Assembly: GCF_900102535.1 (NCBI RefSeq)
Contig: NZ_FNBP01000009.1
Location: 62,001-126,000, forward strand
Origin: Sulfitobacter delicatus
GTDB lineage: Bacteria; Pseudomonadota; Alphaproteobacteria; Rhodobacterales; Rhodobacteraceae
Direction of reading: 5' to 3'
DNA length: 64,000 bases
Made by a program: the position numbers and the translations under genes. This document shows positions 32,856 through 41,485 of this stretch, in pieces. How positions within the stretch are numbered: the first letter of the stretch is position 1; the number at the start of each line of letters is the position of its first letter. Under the pieces are notes generated by a model. It was given only the letters and a program-made list of their open reading frames with translations. It was not told the origin of the DNA and did no database searches.

Positions 32856-34226
32856 ATGTCCATTCCTCAATCCGGCGGTGGCCCGATCGAACATCACGAC
32901 CAGATGGCGCAGTATCTGGCCGACGGTTGCAAGCCGAAAGAAGACTGGCGCATCGGCACTGAGCACGAGAAGTTCGGATATTGCGTCGATACCCACAAGC
33001 CGCTGCCCTATGAGGGCGAGCGCTCGATCCGGGTGATGCTCGAAGGGCTGCGCGACCGCCATGGCTGGGCGCCGGTGGAAGAGGGCGGCAAGCTTATCGG
33101 GTTGGAAAAGGCGGGGGCCAACATCAGCCTTGAGCCCGGCGGCCAGTTGGAGCTTTCGGGCGCACCGGTGGAGACGATTCACGAGACCTGCGATGAGGTG
33201 AACACTCACCTGCGCGAAGTCAAAGACGTGGCCGATGAGATCGGCGTTGGCTTTATCGGTCTGGGTGCCGCGCCCGAATGGGCGCATGAGCAGATGGATC
33301 TGATGCCTAAGGGCCGCTACAAGCTGATGGACGGCTATATGCAAAAGGTCGGCACCATGGGCACCACCATGATGCGCCGGACCTGCACCGTGCAGGTGAA
33401 CCTCGATTTCGCGACTGAGGCCGACATGGTGCAAAAAATGCGCGTCGCCGTGGCGATGCAGCCCATCGCCAACGCGCTTTTTGCCAATTCGCCCTTTCTT
33501 GACGGCAAGCCCAATGGTGTGAAGTCGACCCGCGGGTTGGTCTGGCGGCACTTGGATGACGCGCGCACCGGCATGATCCCTTTCATCTTCGACGAGAGCT
33601 TTGGCTTTGAGGCTTGGGTGCAATATGCGCTCGATGTGCCGATGTATTTTGTCTACCGCGACGGCAAATATATCGACGCGCTTGGCCAGTCTTTCCGCGA
33701 TTTCCTGAAAGGCGAGTTGCCCGCGCTGCCCGGCGAAAAGCCGACGCTCAGCGATTGGGCCGATCACCTGACCACGCTCTTCCCCGAAGCGCGGGTGAAA
33801 AAGTTCATCGAAATGCGCGGTGCTGACGGCGGCCCGTGGCGGCGTCTTTGCGCGCTGCCGGCGTTTTGGGTCGGTCTGATGTACGACCAATCCGCGCTGG
33901 ATGGCGCTTGGGATTTGGTCAAGGGCTGGGATGCCGAGACCCGCGAAGAGTTGCGGATCGCGGCTTCGACCCATGGTCTGCAGGCCGAGGTCGGCGGGCT
34001 CAAGATGCATGATCTGGCGCGCGAGGCCGTGGCGCTTTCTGAGGCCGGGTTGAAGGCCCGTGGTCGCAGTGGCGCAGGCGGGCTGGTGCCGGATGAGACC
34101 CATTTCCTCAACGCCCTGCGCGACAGCATCGAGACGGGCCGGGTGCCTGCGGATGACCTGCTGGCGGATTATCACGGCGACTGGAACGGCGATCTGAGCC
34201 GGATCTACGCCGAGTATTCTTACTGA
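32856..34226 (+). CDS. gshA: glutamate-cysteine ligase (alphaproteobacterial/plant type)
   Basis: A 456-residue ligase that makes gamma-glutamylcysteine, the first step of glutathione synthesis. RIGTEHEKFGYC, GANISLEPGGQLELSGAP, and TMGTTMMRRTCTVQVNLDF are hallmark blocks of the class shared by plants and alphaproteobacteria. FRDFLKGELPALPGEKPTLS and MRGADGGPWRRLCALPAFWV follow in the C-terminal half. The length is normal. A hairpin at 34238-34256 lies between it and the convergent plsY. Confidence 0.95.
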   Translation: MSIPQSGGGPIEHHDQMAQYLADGCKPKEDWRIGTEHEKFGYCVDTHKPLPYEGERSIRVMLEGLRDRHGWAPVEEGGKLIGLEKAGANISLEPGGQLELSGAPVETIHETCDEVNTHLREVKDVADEIGVGFIGLGAAPEWAHEQMDLMPKGRYKLMDGYMQKVGTMGTTMMRRTCTVQVNLDFATEADMVQKMRVAVAMQPIANALFANSPFLDGKPNGVKSTRGLVWRHLDDARTGMIPFIFDESFGFEAWVQYALDVPMYFVYRDGKYIDALGQSFRDFLKGELPALPGEKPTLSDWADHLTTLFPEARVKKFIEMRGADGGPWRRLCALPAFWVGLMYDQSALDGAWDLVKGWDAETREELRIAASTHGLQAEVGGLKMHDLAREAVALSEAGLKARGRSGAGGLVPDETHFLNALRDSIETGRVPADDLLADYHGDWNGDLSRIYAEYSY

Positions 34227-34237
34227 GACACGAGCGG

Positions 34238-34256
34238 CACCGCCCTTGCGGCGGTG
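34238..34256. terminator. hairpin between convergent gshA and plsY
   Basis: A perfect 7-bp stem CACCGCC/GGCGGTG with a five-base loop, directly against the plsY stop. There is no strong U-tract on either side, so it is at best a weak bidirectional terminator or a transcript-end stabiliser. Confidence 0.4.
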
Positions 34257-34865
34257 TCAGCCTTTCTGGCCGATGCGCGACTCAGTGCCCGCACGGATGC
34301 GGCTGATGTTGTCACGGTGCCGCCAAAAGATCAGCAGCGTCAGCGCGATGCCGAGCAGCAGCATTTCCCCATAGCCAAAGAGCACCATGAAGAAGGTCGA
34401 GCTCGCCGCCGCCGCCAGCGCGCCCATGGAGGAAATGCGCGACAGCGCCGCCGCGACGGCCCAAGCGGCGCAGCAGGCCAGCCCAACTGGCCACGCCAGT
34501 GCGAGCAGGATGCCAAGGAAGGTCGCCACGCCTTTGCCACCACGAAAGCCCAGCCAGATCGGGTAGCAATGGCCGATCATCGCGCCCAAAGCCGCCACCT
34601 GTGCTGCGTCTTCGCCCGCAAAGGCCCGCGCCAGCAGCACCGCCACCGCGCCCTTGGCCCCATCGAGCAGCAGCGTCAGCGCCGCGGCCTTTTTATTCCC
34701 GGTGCGCAGGACATTGGTCGCCCCGATATTGCCCGAGCCGATGCTGCGCAGATTGCCCAGCCCCATTACGCGGGCCAGTACCATGCCAAAGGCGATGGAG
34801 CCGATGATATAGCCCAGAAGGGCCCACAACAGGATGATTTCAGGAGACGTGTCGATTGGGGGCAT
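34257..34865 (-). CDS. plsY: glycerol-3-phosphate acyltransferase
   Basis: A 202-residue membrane acyltransferase that moves the acyl group from acyl-phosphate to glycerol-3-phosphate, the first step of phospholipid synthesis. The three PlsY motifs are RSIGSGNIGATNVLR, LLLDGAKGAVAV and GFRGGKGVAT. Five hydrophobic segments. The start ATG overlaps the stop of the upstream dihydroorotase-like gene by one base (TAATG). Confidence 0.95.
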   Translation of the reverse strand: MPPIDTSPEIILLWALLGYIIGSIAFGMVLARVMGLGNLRSIGSGNIGATNVLRTGNKKAAALTLLLDGAKGAVAVLLARAFAGEDAAQVAALGAMIGHCYPIWLGFRGGKGVATFLGILLALAWPVGLACCAAWAVAAALSRISSMGALAAAASSTFFMVLFGYGEMLLLGIALTLLIFWRHRDNISRIRAGTESRIGQKG

Positions 34866-36148
34866 TAATTCGCCTCGTAAACGCAGGAGCCTGCTACATA
34901 AGTTGCCATGACCTTACCCTGCATCCGCATTCCGTCAAAGGGGGTGTTGCGCGATTTGGACCGCAGGGTCGCGCGGTCGAGCACGAAAGGGGCGTCGGGG
35001 TTAAAGAGCACCAAATCGGCGGGGGCACCGACGGCGATCCGCCCGCCGGACAGGCCAAGGCGTTTGGCCGGGTTCAAAGACAGAGCGCGCCAGAGCGTCG
35101 GCAGGTCCATCACCTCGGCATGAACCAAGCGCATTGCAGCGGGGAGTAGGGTTTCCAGACCGACGGCACCGCTGGCGGCTTCCTCAAAGGGCAAGCGTTT
35201 AGATTCTTCGTCCTGCGGGGTGTGCATTGAGCAGATGATGTCGATCAGGCCAGAGGCGACGGCTTCGGCCACGGCCAGACGGTCATCTTCGTCGCGCAGG
35301 GGCGGTTTCACCTTAAAGAATGTCCGGTAGTCGGCCACATCCAGCGCGTTCAGCGTCAAATGGTGGATGCCAACTCCCGCGGTGATGTCGAGCCCATTGC
35401 GCTTGGCCCGTTCCAGCGCGGGCAGGGCGCGGGCGGTGGTGATCTGGTCGGCGTGGTAGCGCGCGCCGGTCATCTCGATCAGGGCGATGTCGCGGTCCAA
35501 CCCCATGCGCTCGGCCATGGGGGACACGGCAGGCAACCCGCGCAGCGAGGCGAATTTGCCGCTGGTGACGGCGGCGCCTTTGCTCAGGCCCGGGTCCTGC
35601 GGATGCGCGATGACCAGCGCGCCGAGGCTGCGGGCATAGGTGAGCGCGCGGGAAAAGACCTTGGTGTCGGTGACAACGCGGTCGCAATCGGTGAAGGCGG
35701 CGGCGCCTGCGTCCATCAGGAAGCCGATCTCGGTCATCTCGCGGCCTGCGCGGCCCTTGGTCAGCGCGGCCATGGGCACGACATTCACCGGAGCGGCTTC
35801 ATTGGCTCGGCGGGTGACGAATTCCAGCGTTTCGGGGCTGTCGATGGCCGGGTCGGTATCGGGGCGCGTGACCATGGTGGTGACACCGCCCGCTGCTGCC
35901 GCCAGCCCGGCAGAGCGGTAGCTTTCCTTGTGCCGCTCGCCCGGCTCGCAAACCTTGACGCCGATGTCGACGATACCCGGGGCAAGGGTATGGCCACCGC
36001 AGTCAACCACTTGCGAGTCCGATGCTTGGCCTTCTGGGGCGCTGTCAAACACCTCAGCGATCACACCATCACGCACCAAAATCGCACCGGGCGCCAGTGT
36101 CCCAGCCTCAGGATCAAGCAAGCGCAAATTCGTGAAAAGCTGGGTCAT
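34865..36148 (-). CDS. dihydroorotase-like protein lacking metal ligands (PyrC'/PyrX type)
   Basis: A 427-residue amidohydrolase-fold protein, start MTQLFTNLRLLDPEAG at 36148. Overall it follows type I dihydroorotase (EPGERHKESYRSAGLAAAAG, FKVKPPLRDEDDRLA, GAVGLETLLPAAMRL). However, the metal-binding D-x-H-x-H is D61-I-G63-V-K65, HxHVST-like sequence is replaced by YHADQITT, and the catalytic TDHAPH region reads CSMHTPQ. It is therefore expected to be inactive and to serve as the non-catalytic chain of aspartate carbamoyltransferase, as PyrC' does in Pseudomonas. pyrB lies just upstream in the same direction. An active PyrC should exist elsewhere in the genome. Confidence 0.85.
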   Translation of the reverse strand: MTQLFTNLRLLDPEAGTLAPGAILVRDGVIAEVFDSAPEGQASDSQVVDCGGHTLAPGIVDIGVKVCEPGERHKESYRSAGLAAAAGGVTTMVTRPDTDPAIDSPETLEFVTRRANEAAPVNVVPMAALTKGRAGREMTEIGFLMDAGAAAFTDCDRVVTDTKVFSRALTYARSLGALVIAHPQDPGLSKGAAVTSGKFASLRGLPAVSPMAERMGLDRDIALIEMTGARYHADQITTARALPALERAKRNGLDITAGVGIHHLTLNALDVADYRTFFKVKPPLRDEDDRLAVAEAVASGLIDIICSMHTPQDEESKRLPFEEAASGAVGLETLLPAAMRLVHAEVMDLPTLWRALSLNPAKRLGLSGGRIAVGAPADLVLFNPDAPFVLDRATLRSKSRNTPFDGMRMQGKVMATYVAGSCVYEAN

Positions 36149-36235
36149 GAAGGGCCTATGGTTCGGAGCAACTGCGCCGGTGTCATGCCCCAAATCCCAC
36201 CGCGAACCAAGCGGTTTTCGCGACAGCTATCGCGC

Positions 36236-36340
36236 TCAGCCGCCAATCCATACCATAAGCCCCGCCACGCCAAAAGCGACGAGCAGGGCAACCATGGCCA
36301 CGCGGCCAGACATCTTGGGATCAGGTTCAGGTTCTTGCAT
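36236..36340 (-). CDS. putative 34-residue membrane peptide
   Basis: A short frame between the dihydroorotase-like gene and the tail-anchored protein gene. AGGA stands six bases before the ATG. The N-terminus is acidic and polar (MQEPEPDPKMSG) and the rest is one membrane span (VAMVALLVAFGVAGLMVWIG). Same strand and spacing as its neighbours, so it is probably part of the pyrB-pyrC' transcript. No function known. Confidence 0.5.
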   Translation of the reverse strand: MQEPEPDPKMSGRVAMVALLVAFGVAGLMVWIGG

Positions 36341-36393
36341 GTCTGTATCCTACCGCCAGAACGGCTCAGGTGCCAGACAGAACCGAGCCATGA

Positions 36394-36924
36394 TCACGCG
36401 AGCAACCACCATAGCAGCAGGAGGGCGACCACCGCGGCGATGATCATCATTGTTTTATTGCCACTTCCTTTGGCCGGGGTGGCGGGTTCAACACGGGGAA
36501 TGCCGGTGTAGGGCTGCGCGGCTTCGGCCTCCATAGCTTGCACCGGCGTATCGGGGCCGCCTTCGTCGTAGGTGCCAATATGGGTCAGGGCGGGGATCGG
36601 GGCGAGTTGGCGGGACTCACCGGCAAAGGCGCGGGAATAGACCACCATGACCCACCCATCGAGCGCGCCAAGCTTGCTGCGATCGGTTTCGATCTGTTCG
36701 GGGTAAACACCGTTGCCGTCGCGCAGATAACCCGCCAGACCCATGGTATCGAGGTCAGCGACGCGAAAAACCTCTGTATAGGTGCCGTCAAGCTGATCGA
36801 CGCCAAGGGCCGCAGCCTGAGCCGCGCTATCGTCGCGCATGGCCTGCGCTTCGGCGTCAGAGAGCGAAAGGGCATAGACCCGGACTTTGCCGGCTTCTTG
36901 GGGGGCGACTGTTGTGGAGGACAT
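36394..36924 (-). CDS. tail-anchored protein of unknown function in the pyrB cluster
   Basis: A 176-residue protein with a soluble N-terminal part (about 1-115; KVRVYALSLSDAEAQAMRDD, LDGWVMVVYSRAF) and a single C-terminal membrane span (MMIIAAVVALLLLWWLL). I do not recognise the fold. It lies between pyrB and the dihydroorotase-like gene, with a 57-base gap after pyrB that contains a short CCCCG/CGGGG stem. A role in pyrimidine synthesis is not implied by its sequence. Confidence 0.75.
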   Translation of the reverse strand: MSSTTVAPQEAGKVRVYALSLSDAEAQAMRDDSAAQAAALGVDQLDGTYTEVFRVADLDTMGLAGYLRDGNGVYPEQIETDRSKLGALDGWVMVVYSRAFAGESRQLAPIPALTHIGTYDEGGPDTPVQAMEAEAAQPYTGIPRVEPATPAKGSGNKTMMIIAAVVALLLLWWLLA

Positions 36925-36981
36925 GGCGGTTTCCTTTGTTCTGTTACCAGCAAAACGCAGCAGCCCCGCCGGGGTTCCCCC

Positions 36982-37929
36982 TTAGGCCACGCTGGGCTGC
37001 GCGGCCACGTGGTTGCGCGCCAAAAGGTCCATCGCCGCCATGCGCACTGCGACGCCCATTTCGACCTGATCCTGAATGACCGAGCGGTTGATGTCATCGG
37101 CCAAGGTGCCGTCAATTTCGACCCCGCGGTTCATCGGGCCGGGGTGCATGACGATGGCGTCGGGGCTGGCATGGGCGAGCTTCTCGGCGTCCAGCCCGTA
37201 GCGGTGGTAATATTCGCGCTCAGACGGGATGAAGCCGCCGTCCATGCGCTCTTTCTGAAGCCGCAGCATCATCACCACATCGACGCCTTCGAGACCCTTT
37301 TTCATGTCGTCAAAGACCTCGACGCCGAACTGGTCGATTTGCGAAGGCATCAGCGTCGGCGGGCCGACAAGGCGGATGCGGTTTTCCATTTTGCCCAGCA
37401 GCAGAATATTCGACCGCGCCACCCGGCTGTGCGCGATGTCGCCACAGATCGCGATGCTAAGACGGTGCAGCCGCCCCTTGGCGCGACGGATCGTCAGTGC
37501 ATCCAAGAGCGCCTGCGTGGGGTGTTCATGCCGCCCGTCGCCCGCGTTCAGCACGGCGCAGTTCACCTTTTGCGCCAGCAGGTCCACCGCGCCCGATTGC
37601 GGGTGGCGGACCACCAGCAGATCGGGGTGCATGGCGTTCAGCGTCATCGCTGTGTCGATCAGCGTCTCGCCCTTTTTGATCGAACTGGCCTGCATCGCCA
37701 TATTCATCACATCCGCACCCAGACGCTTGCCCGCGATCTCGAAACTCGCCTGCGTGCGGGTCGAGTTTTCAAAGAACATGTTGATCTGGGTCAGCCCGCG
37801 CAGCGCGTCCGAATGTTTGTTCGGCTGGCGATTGCGCTCGGCATAGGTGTCGGCCAGATCCAGCAGGGTGGTGATGTCCGACTGCGACAGCTGTTCGATG
37901 CCAAGCAGGTGGCGATGGGCGAATGACAT
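36982..37929 (-). CDS. pyrB: aspartate carbamoyltransferase catalytic subunit
   Basis: A 315-residue ATCase catalytic chain, condensing carbamoyl phosphate with aspartate in pyrimidine synthesis. The carbamoyl-phosphate loop is [33 protein letters not shown] and [13 protein letters not shown] are the other active-site blocks. No pyrI regulatory gene is near; instead a ligand-less dihydroorotase-like gene is downstream, matching the PyrB/PyrC' class of ATCase complexes. It is divergent from the uracil-DNA glycosylase gene. Confidence 0.95.
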   Translation of the reverse strand: MSFAHRHLLGIEQLSQSDITTLLDLADTYAERNRQPNKHSDALRGLTQINMFFENSTRTQASFEIAGKRLGADVMNMAMQASSIKKGETLIDTAMTLNAMHPDLLVVRHPQSGAVDLLAQKVNCAVLNAGDGRHEHPTQALLDALTIRRAKGRLHRLSIAICGDIAHSRVARSNILLLGKMENRIRLVGPPTLMPSQIDQFGVEVFDDMKKGLEGVDVVMMLRLQKERMDGGFIPSEREYYHRYGLDAEKLAHASPDAIVMHPGPMNRGVEIDGTLADDINRSVIQDQVEMGVAVRMAAMDLLARNHVAAQPSVA

Positions 37930-38039
37930 GGTGGCGATCCCTTCGTGCTGTTGCCCGCCTTATAGGCGCGCGGGCGGCGCGGCAGCAAGCCGCGCGATAG
38001 GGCATTTCGGTCCGGCGGCGCAGAGCGTAAGCTGCGGGC

Positions 38040-38801
38040 ATGGAATCAATGGATTATCATCAGGCGGCAGAACTGCTGGCGTGGCAGGTGGAGCTTGGCG
38101 CGACCGAGGCGATTTGTGATGCGCCGGTCAACCGCTATGAGGTGCCCGCGAGCCAGCCCAAGGCGAAGGCAGCGGCGAAAGGCCCGCAGCCCCTGCGGCC
38201 CGAGGCTAAGCCCGATCCAGTAGCGCTGGCGCGTCAGTCGGCGCGGGCTGCTCAGACGCTGGAAGAGCTGCGCGCAGCAGTTGAAGCCTTCGAGCCTTGC
38301 GAGCTACGCAAGGGCGCGCGCAATCTGGTGTTCTCGGACGGCGTGCCGGGGGCGCCGGTGATGTTTGTGGGTGAAGCGCCGGGCCGCGAGGAAGACCGCG
38401 CGGGAAAGCCTTTCGTAGGGCGCGCGGGGCAGATGTTAGACCGGATGCTGGCCGCGATCGATATGGGGCGCGACCGGAACGTCTATATTACCAATGTTCT
38501 GCCGTGGCGACCGCCGCAGAATCGCGACCCGAAGCCCGATGAGATCGCGATGATGCGGCCCTTTGTGCTGCGGCATATCGAATTGGCCAAACCCAAGCTG
38601 TTGGTCTTGGTCGGCAATTGGTCCTGTCAGACCCTGCTCGAAAAACGCGGCATTATCCGTCTGCGCGGCACTTGGACCGAGGCCGCAGGCCTGCCTTGTT
38701 TGCCGATGGTCCACCCGGCTTATCTGCTTCGCAACCCTGCGTTCAAACGCGAGGCTTGGGCGGATTTGCTGAGCCTGCAGGCGCGGCTGCGCGATGGTTG
38801 A
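38040..38801 (+). CDS. uracil-DNA glycosylase superfamily protein, family 4-like with reduced Fe-S cysteines
   Basis: A 253-residue protein. After a variable 80-residue N-terminus, motif A is VGEAPGREEDRAGKPFVG, then YITNVLPWRPPQNRDPKPDE, and motif B is VHPAYLLRNP. These fit family 4 UDG, which removes uracil from DNA. Family 4 enzymes hold a 4Fe-4S cluster with four Cys. Here only Cys87 (FEPCEL) remains at an expected position; the others read Phe84, Trp156 (LPWRPP) and Met172. So it probably has no cluster. The gene overlaps the LysE-type gene by eight bases. Confidence 0.88.
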   Translation: MESMDYHQAAELLAWQVELGATEAICDAPVNRYEVPASQPKAKAAAKGPQPLRPEAKPDPVALARQSARAAQTLEELRAAVEAFEPCELRKGARNLVFSDGVPGAPVMFVGEAPGREEDRAGKPFVGRAGQMLDRMLAAIDMGRDRNVYITNVLPWRPPQNRDPKPDEIAMMRPFVLRHIELAKPKLLVLVGNWSCQTLLEKRGIIRLRGTWTEAAGLPCLPMVHPAYLLRNPAFKREAWADLLSLQARLRDG

Positions 38802-39408
38802 TGGGCTGACGCTTCTGGCCTTCGTGCCTGCCGCTTTGGCGCTGAACCTGACGCCGGGGGCGGATATGATGTTCTGTCTGGGCCAAGGGCTACGCTCTGG
38901 CCCGCGTGCCGCGCTGGCGGCGAGTGCGGGAATTTCGGCAGGGGCGATGGTCCATGTGGCGCTGGCAGGGCTGGGGCTTGGCGCGCTGGTGACAGCATTG
39001 CCTTGGGCGCTGGACGTGATCCGCTGGCTCGGCGTGGCCTATCTATTGTGGCTCGCCGTGCAGACCCTTCGGCAGGCGGGCAAGCCGCGCGATGCAACAC
39101 CGGGCATGGGCGTCTGGCGCGCATTTAACACCGGGTTTGTGGTTAATCTGACCAACCCCAAAGTCATCCTCTTTGTGCTGGCCTTTCTGCCTCAGTTCGT
39201 TGTGCCTGAGGCCGGGCCGGTTTTGGGGCAATTTCTAACTTTTGGCGCCGTGCTGGCTTTGGGCGGATTTGTAATAAACGGGGCGGTTGGTGTTTTTGCC
39301 GCAGGGATCGGACGGCGGCTGGCGGGAGGCGGGCGCGTGCTGGGCTGGATCAGCAGCGGGATCTTCGTAGCCTTGGCCGCACGACTGGCAATGATGGAGC
39401 GCACATGA
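38794..39408 (+). CDS. LysE/RhtB-family amino acid exporter
   Basis: A 204-residue membrane protein with about six hydrophobic segments. LNLTPGADMMFCLGQGLRSG at the N-terminus is the LysE/RhtB block, and FNTGFVVNLTNPKVILFVLA is the second conserved block. Members export amino acids or homoserine lactones; the substrate here is not known. Overlaps the glycosylase gene upstream and moaB downstream (ATGA). Confidence 0.9.
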   Translation: MVDGLTLLAFVPAALALNLTPGADMMFCLGQGLRSGPRAALAASAGISAGAMVHVALAGLGLGALVTALPWALDVIRWLGVAYLLWLAVQTLRQAGKPRDATPGMGVWRAFNTGFVVNLTNPKVILFVLAFLPQFVVPEAGPVLGQFLTFGAVLALGGFVINGAVGVFAAGIGRRLAGGGRVLGWISSGIFVALAARLAMMERT

Positions 39409-39947
39409 GTAGAATCGACGAAAGCCGCGAGTTCATCCCGGTGCGGATCGCCGTGCTGACCGTATCGGACAGCCGCAGTCTGGCCGAAGACCGCTCAGGC
39501 GATTTGCTGGTCGGGCGGATTGAGGCGGCGGGTCATGTGCTGGCAGCGCGCGAGATCGTCATCGACGACCGCCCCACCATCGCAGCGCAGTTGCGCGACT
39601 GGTGTGCGGACCCTGAGATTGACGTGGTGATCAGCACCGGCGGCACGGGCCTCACGGGGCGCGACGTGACTGTCGAGGCGCACCGCGATGTTTATGAGAA
39701 AGAGATCGATGCCTTCGGCACGGTCTTTACCGTCATTTCGATGGAAAAGATCGGCACCAGCGCCGTGCAAAGCCGGGCGACGGGCGGGGTGGCGCAGGGG
39801 ACCTATCTGTTTGCCCTGCCGGGCAGCCCGGGCGCGTGCAAGGATGCGTGGGACGGGATTTTGCTCAAGCAGTTGGACTACCGCCACATGCCCTGCAATT
39901 TCGTTGAGATCATGCCGCGGTTGGAAGAACATCAGCGCCGCAAGTAG
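39405..39947 (+). CDS. moaB: molybdenum cofactor biosynthesis protein B
   Basis: A 180-residue MoaB of the MogA/MoaB fold, which adenylates molybdopterin. IAVLTVSDSRSLAEDRSGDL, VVISTGGTGLTGRDVTVEA, GTSAVQSRATGGVAQGTYLF and ALPGSPGACKDAW are family blocks. Start overlaps the upstream gene by four bases. Other Moco genes are at 27.1-27.8 kb and 47.9-51.1 kb. Confidence 0.93.
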   Translation: MSRIDESREFIPVRIAVLTVSDSRSLAEDRSGDLLVGRIEAAGHVLAAREIVIDDRPTIAAQLRDWCADPEIDVVISTGGTGLTGRDVTVEAHRDVYEKEIDAFGTVFTVISMEKIGTSAVQSRATGGVAQGTYLFALPGSPGACKDAWDGILLKQLDYRHMPCNFVEIMPRLEEHQRRK

Positions 39948-39954
39948 CGGGCGG

Positions 39955-40767
39955 TCAGGCTGGCGTGCAGCCTTTGATTTCTACGCTGTGTTTCTTGCCG
40001 ATCACCGTGATGCGAATGGCCGAACGGTCGAGCGCCACCGCGCCGCCGTTTTCTGCAATCAGTTCTCCGTGCGAAACCAACGTGTCGCCTTGGCGGCTGC
40101 TTTCCGTGGCACTCATCCAAAGACCCGGCGCACCCGGCTCGATCACAACGGTTTCCTCGCCGCCCGCCGAAGGCAAGCGCAGGCGGGTCACGATAGAAAG
40201 CCCATCGGCAGTTGGTCGCAGGCTGCAGGTTGCGCTTTTTAACCCAACCTCGGCACCGGAATAGGGCCGGGCAGCGAATGCGGCGGCAATCGCTGGCACT
40301 GGTTTGTTGCTCGTACTGTCGAGCAGCGCATTAAGATGCACCGTTTCGGGCAGGCAAATGTCGCTGCACACGCCCAGATCTATGCTGACATCCAGCGCCA
40401 CCGGCTGACCGGGGCTGCGCGGGGTGAGAGTCAGCGGCAGGATCACTTCGCGGGCATAGCCGATGGAATTGACGCCGCCTTGGTCAAAGACCTTGGGCGC
40501 GGGCCATGTGATCGCGACATCGCGCAGATTTTTTGAGCCGGACCAATCGAACTCGGGCGGAATGCCCGCGTCGCCGGGGCTGCGCCAATAGGTCTTCCAT
40601 CCCGGAGCCATCCGCAACCGGATCGCCGCCACCCGCTGCCCGTTGGCTTGCTGCCATCCGGTCAGCAGATCGCCTTGCAGCGGCGTACCAACGCCTTGCT
40701 GAGCTGAGGCGGGCAGAGCGAGGGTCAGGCAGGACAAAAAAGCGGTGAATAGGCGTGTTATTTTCAT
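39955..40767 (-). CDS. secreted protein with DsbD N-terminal-like domain
   Basis: A 270-residue protein with a signal peptide (MKITRLFTAFLSCLTLALPASA). RLRMAPGWKTYWRSPGDAGI and LGVCSDICLPETVHL match the N-terminal domain of DsbD-like thiol:disulphide reductases, with a CxxxC pair that could be redox-active. The membrane and thioredoxin parts of full DsbD are absent. So it probably works with a separate partner such as a CcdA-type protein, not seen here. Known only by domain; the role is inferred. Confidence 0.82.
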   Translation of the reverse strand: MKITRLFTAFLSCLTLALPASAQQGVGTPLQGDLLTGWQQANGQRVAAIRLRMAPGWKTYWRSPGDAGIPPEFDWSGSKNLRDVAITWPAPKVFDQGGVNSIGYAREVILPLTLTPRSPGQPVALDVSIDLGVCSDICLPETVHLNALLDSTSNKPVPAIAAAFAARPYSGAEVGLKSATCSLRPTADGLSIVTRLRLPSAGGEETVVIEPGAPGLWMSATESSRQGDTLVSHGELIAENGGAVALDRSAIRITVIGKKHSVEIKGCTPA

Positions 40768-40930
40768 GTCGCCTTGATGCGGCATGTGCTTCCGCCTGCC
40801 AAGTCACATTTGCATCATCGATGTTTCGCCGATGCGCGGCCGCGCGCTGCTCCTCTCTTGTTTTGTCGTCCAGCAGGGGTCATGCTCGGAGGGAATTGGC
40901 TTTAGGAGGCGGGCATTGACGGGTCAGACC

Positions 40931-41485
40931 ATGAAACTGACGGGCAAGCTTTTGGTGGCAATGCCGGGTATGGGGGATCCGCGTTTCGCCCATTCTGTGA
41001 TTTTTCTGACGGCGCATTCCGAAGAGGGTGCGATGGGGCTGATGGTCAACAAGCCAGCGCCAGAACTGCGCCTGTCGGATGTCTTGGAGCAATTGGTCGA
41101 TGACCCACCGTCAAAGGCAAAATCGCTGGTCGTGCATTTCGGCGGGCCGGTAGAGACCGGGCGCGGCTTTGTGCTGCATTCGGATGAATATCGCTCGGCA
41201 ATCGAGACCTTGGTGGTCGGAAGCGGCATTGCGCTGACCGCCACGCGGGACATTCTCGAAGACATCGCTGCAGGTAACGGGCCAGAGCAGGCGCAGCTCA
41301 TGTTGGGCTATGCAGGCTGGGGGCCGGGCCAGTTGGAGGGCGAGATTGCGCAGAACGGCTGGCTGACCTGTGATGCAACGGCTGGCCTTGTGTTTGGCCT
41401 GCCAGATGCTGAGAAATGGGGGGCGGCCCTGCAATCGCTCGGGATTGATCCGCTGAGCCTCTCTGCCGCGGCCGGACGGGCCTAG
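40931..41485 (+). CDS. YqgE/AlgH family protein (UPF0301)
   Basis: A 184-residue protein starting [20 protein letters not shown] at 40931. [20 protein letters not shown] and [21 protein letters not shown] are the standard family blocks. The biochemical role is not settled. The stop overlaps that of the convergent tsaC-like gene by four bases. Confidence 0.93.
   Translation: MKLTGKLLVAMPGMGDPRFAHSVIFLTAHSEEGAMGLMVNKPAPELRLSDVLEQLVDDPPSKAKSLVVHFGGPVETGRGFVLHSDEYRSAIETLVVGSGIALTATRDILEDIAAGNGPEQAQLMLGYAGWGPGQLEGEIAQNGWLTCDATAGLVFGLPDAEKWGAALQSLGIDPLSLSAAAGRA

Noticed and set aside
32499-34175. Long minus-strand frame (558 codons) opposite gshA
   Set aside because: High-GC shadow frame; GshA motifs and a normal length on the plus strand settle the strand.
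36538-37926. Long plus-strand frame (462 codons) opposite pyrB and the tail-anchored protein gene
   Set aside because: Shadow of two minus-strand genes; no ribosome site or recognisable motif.
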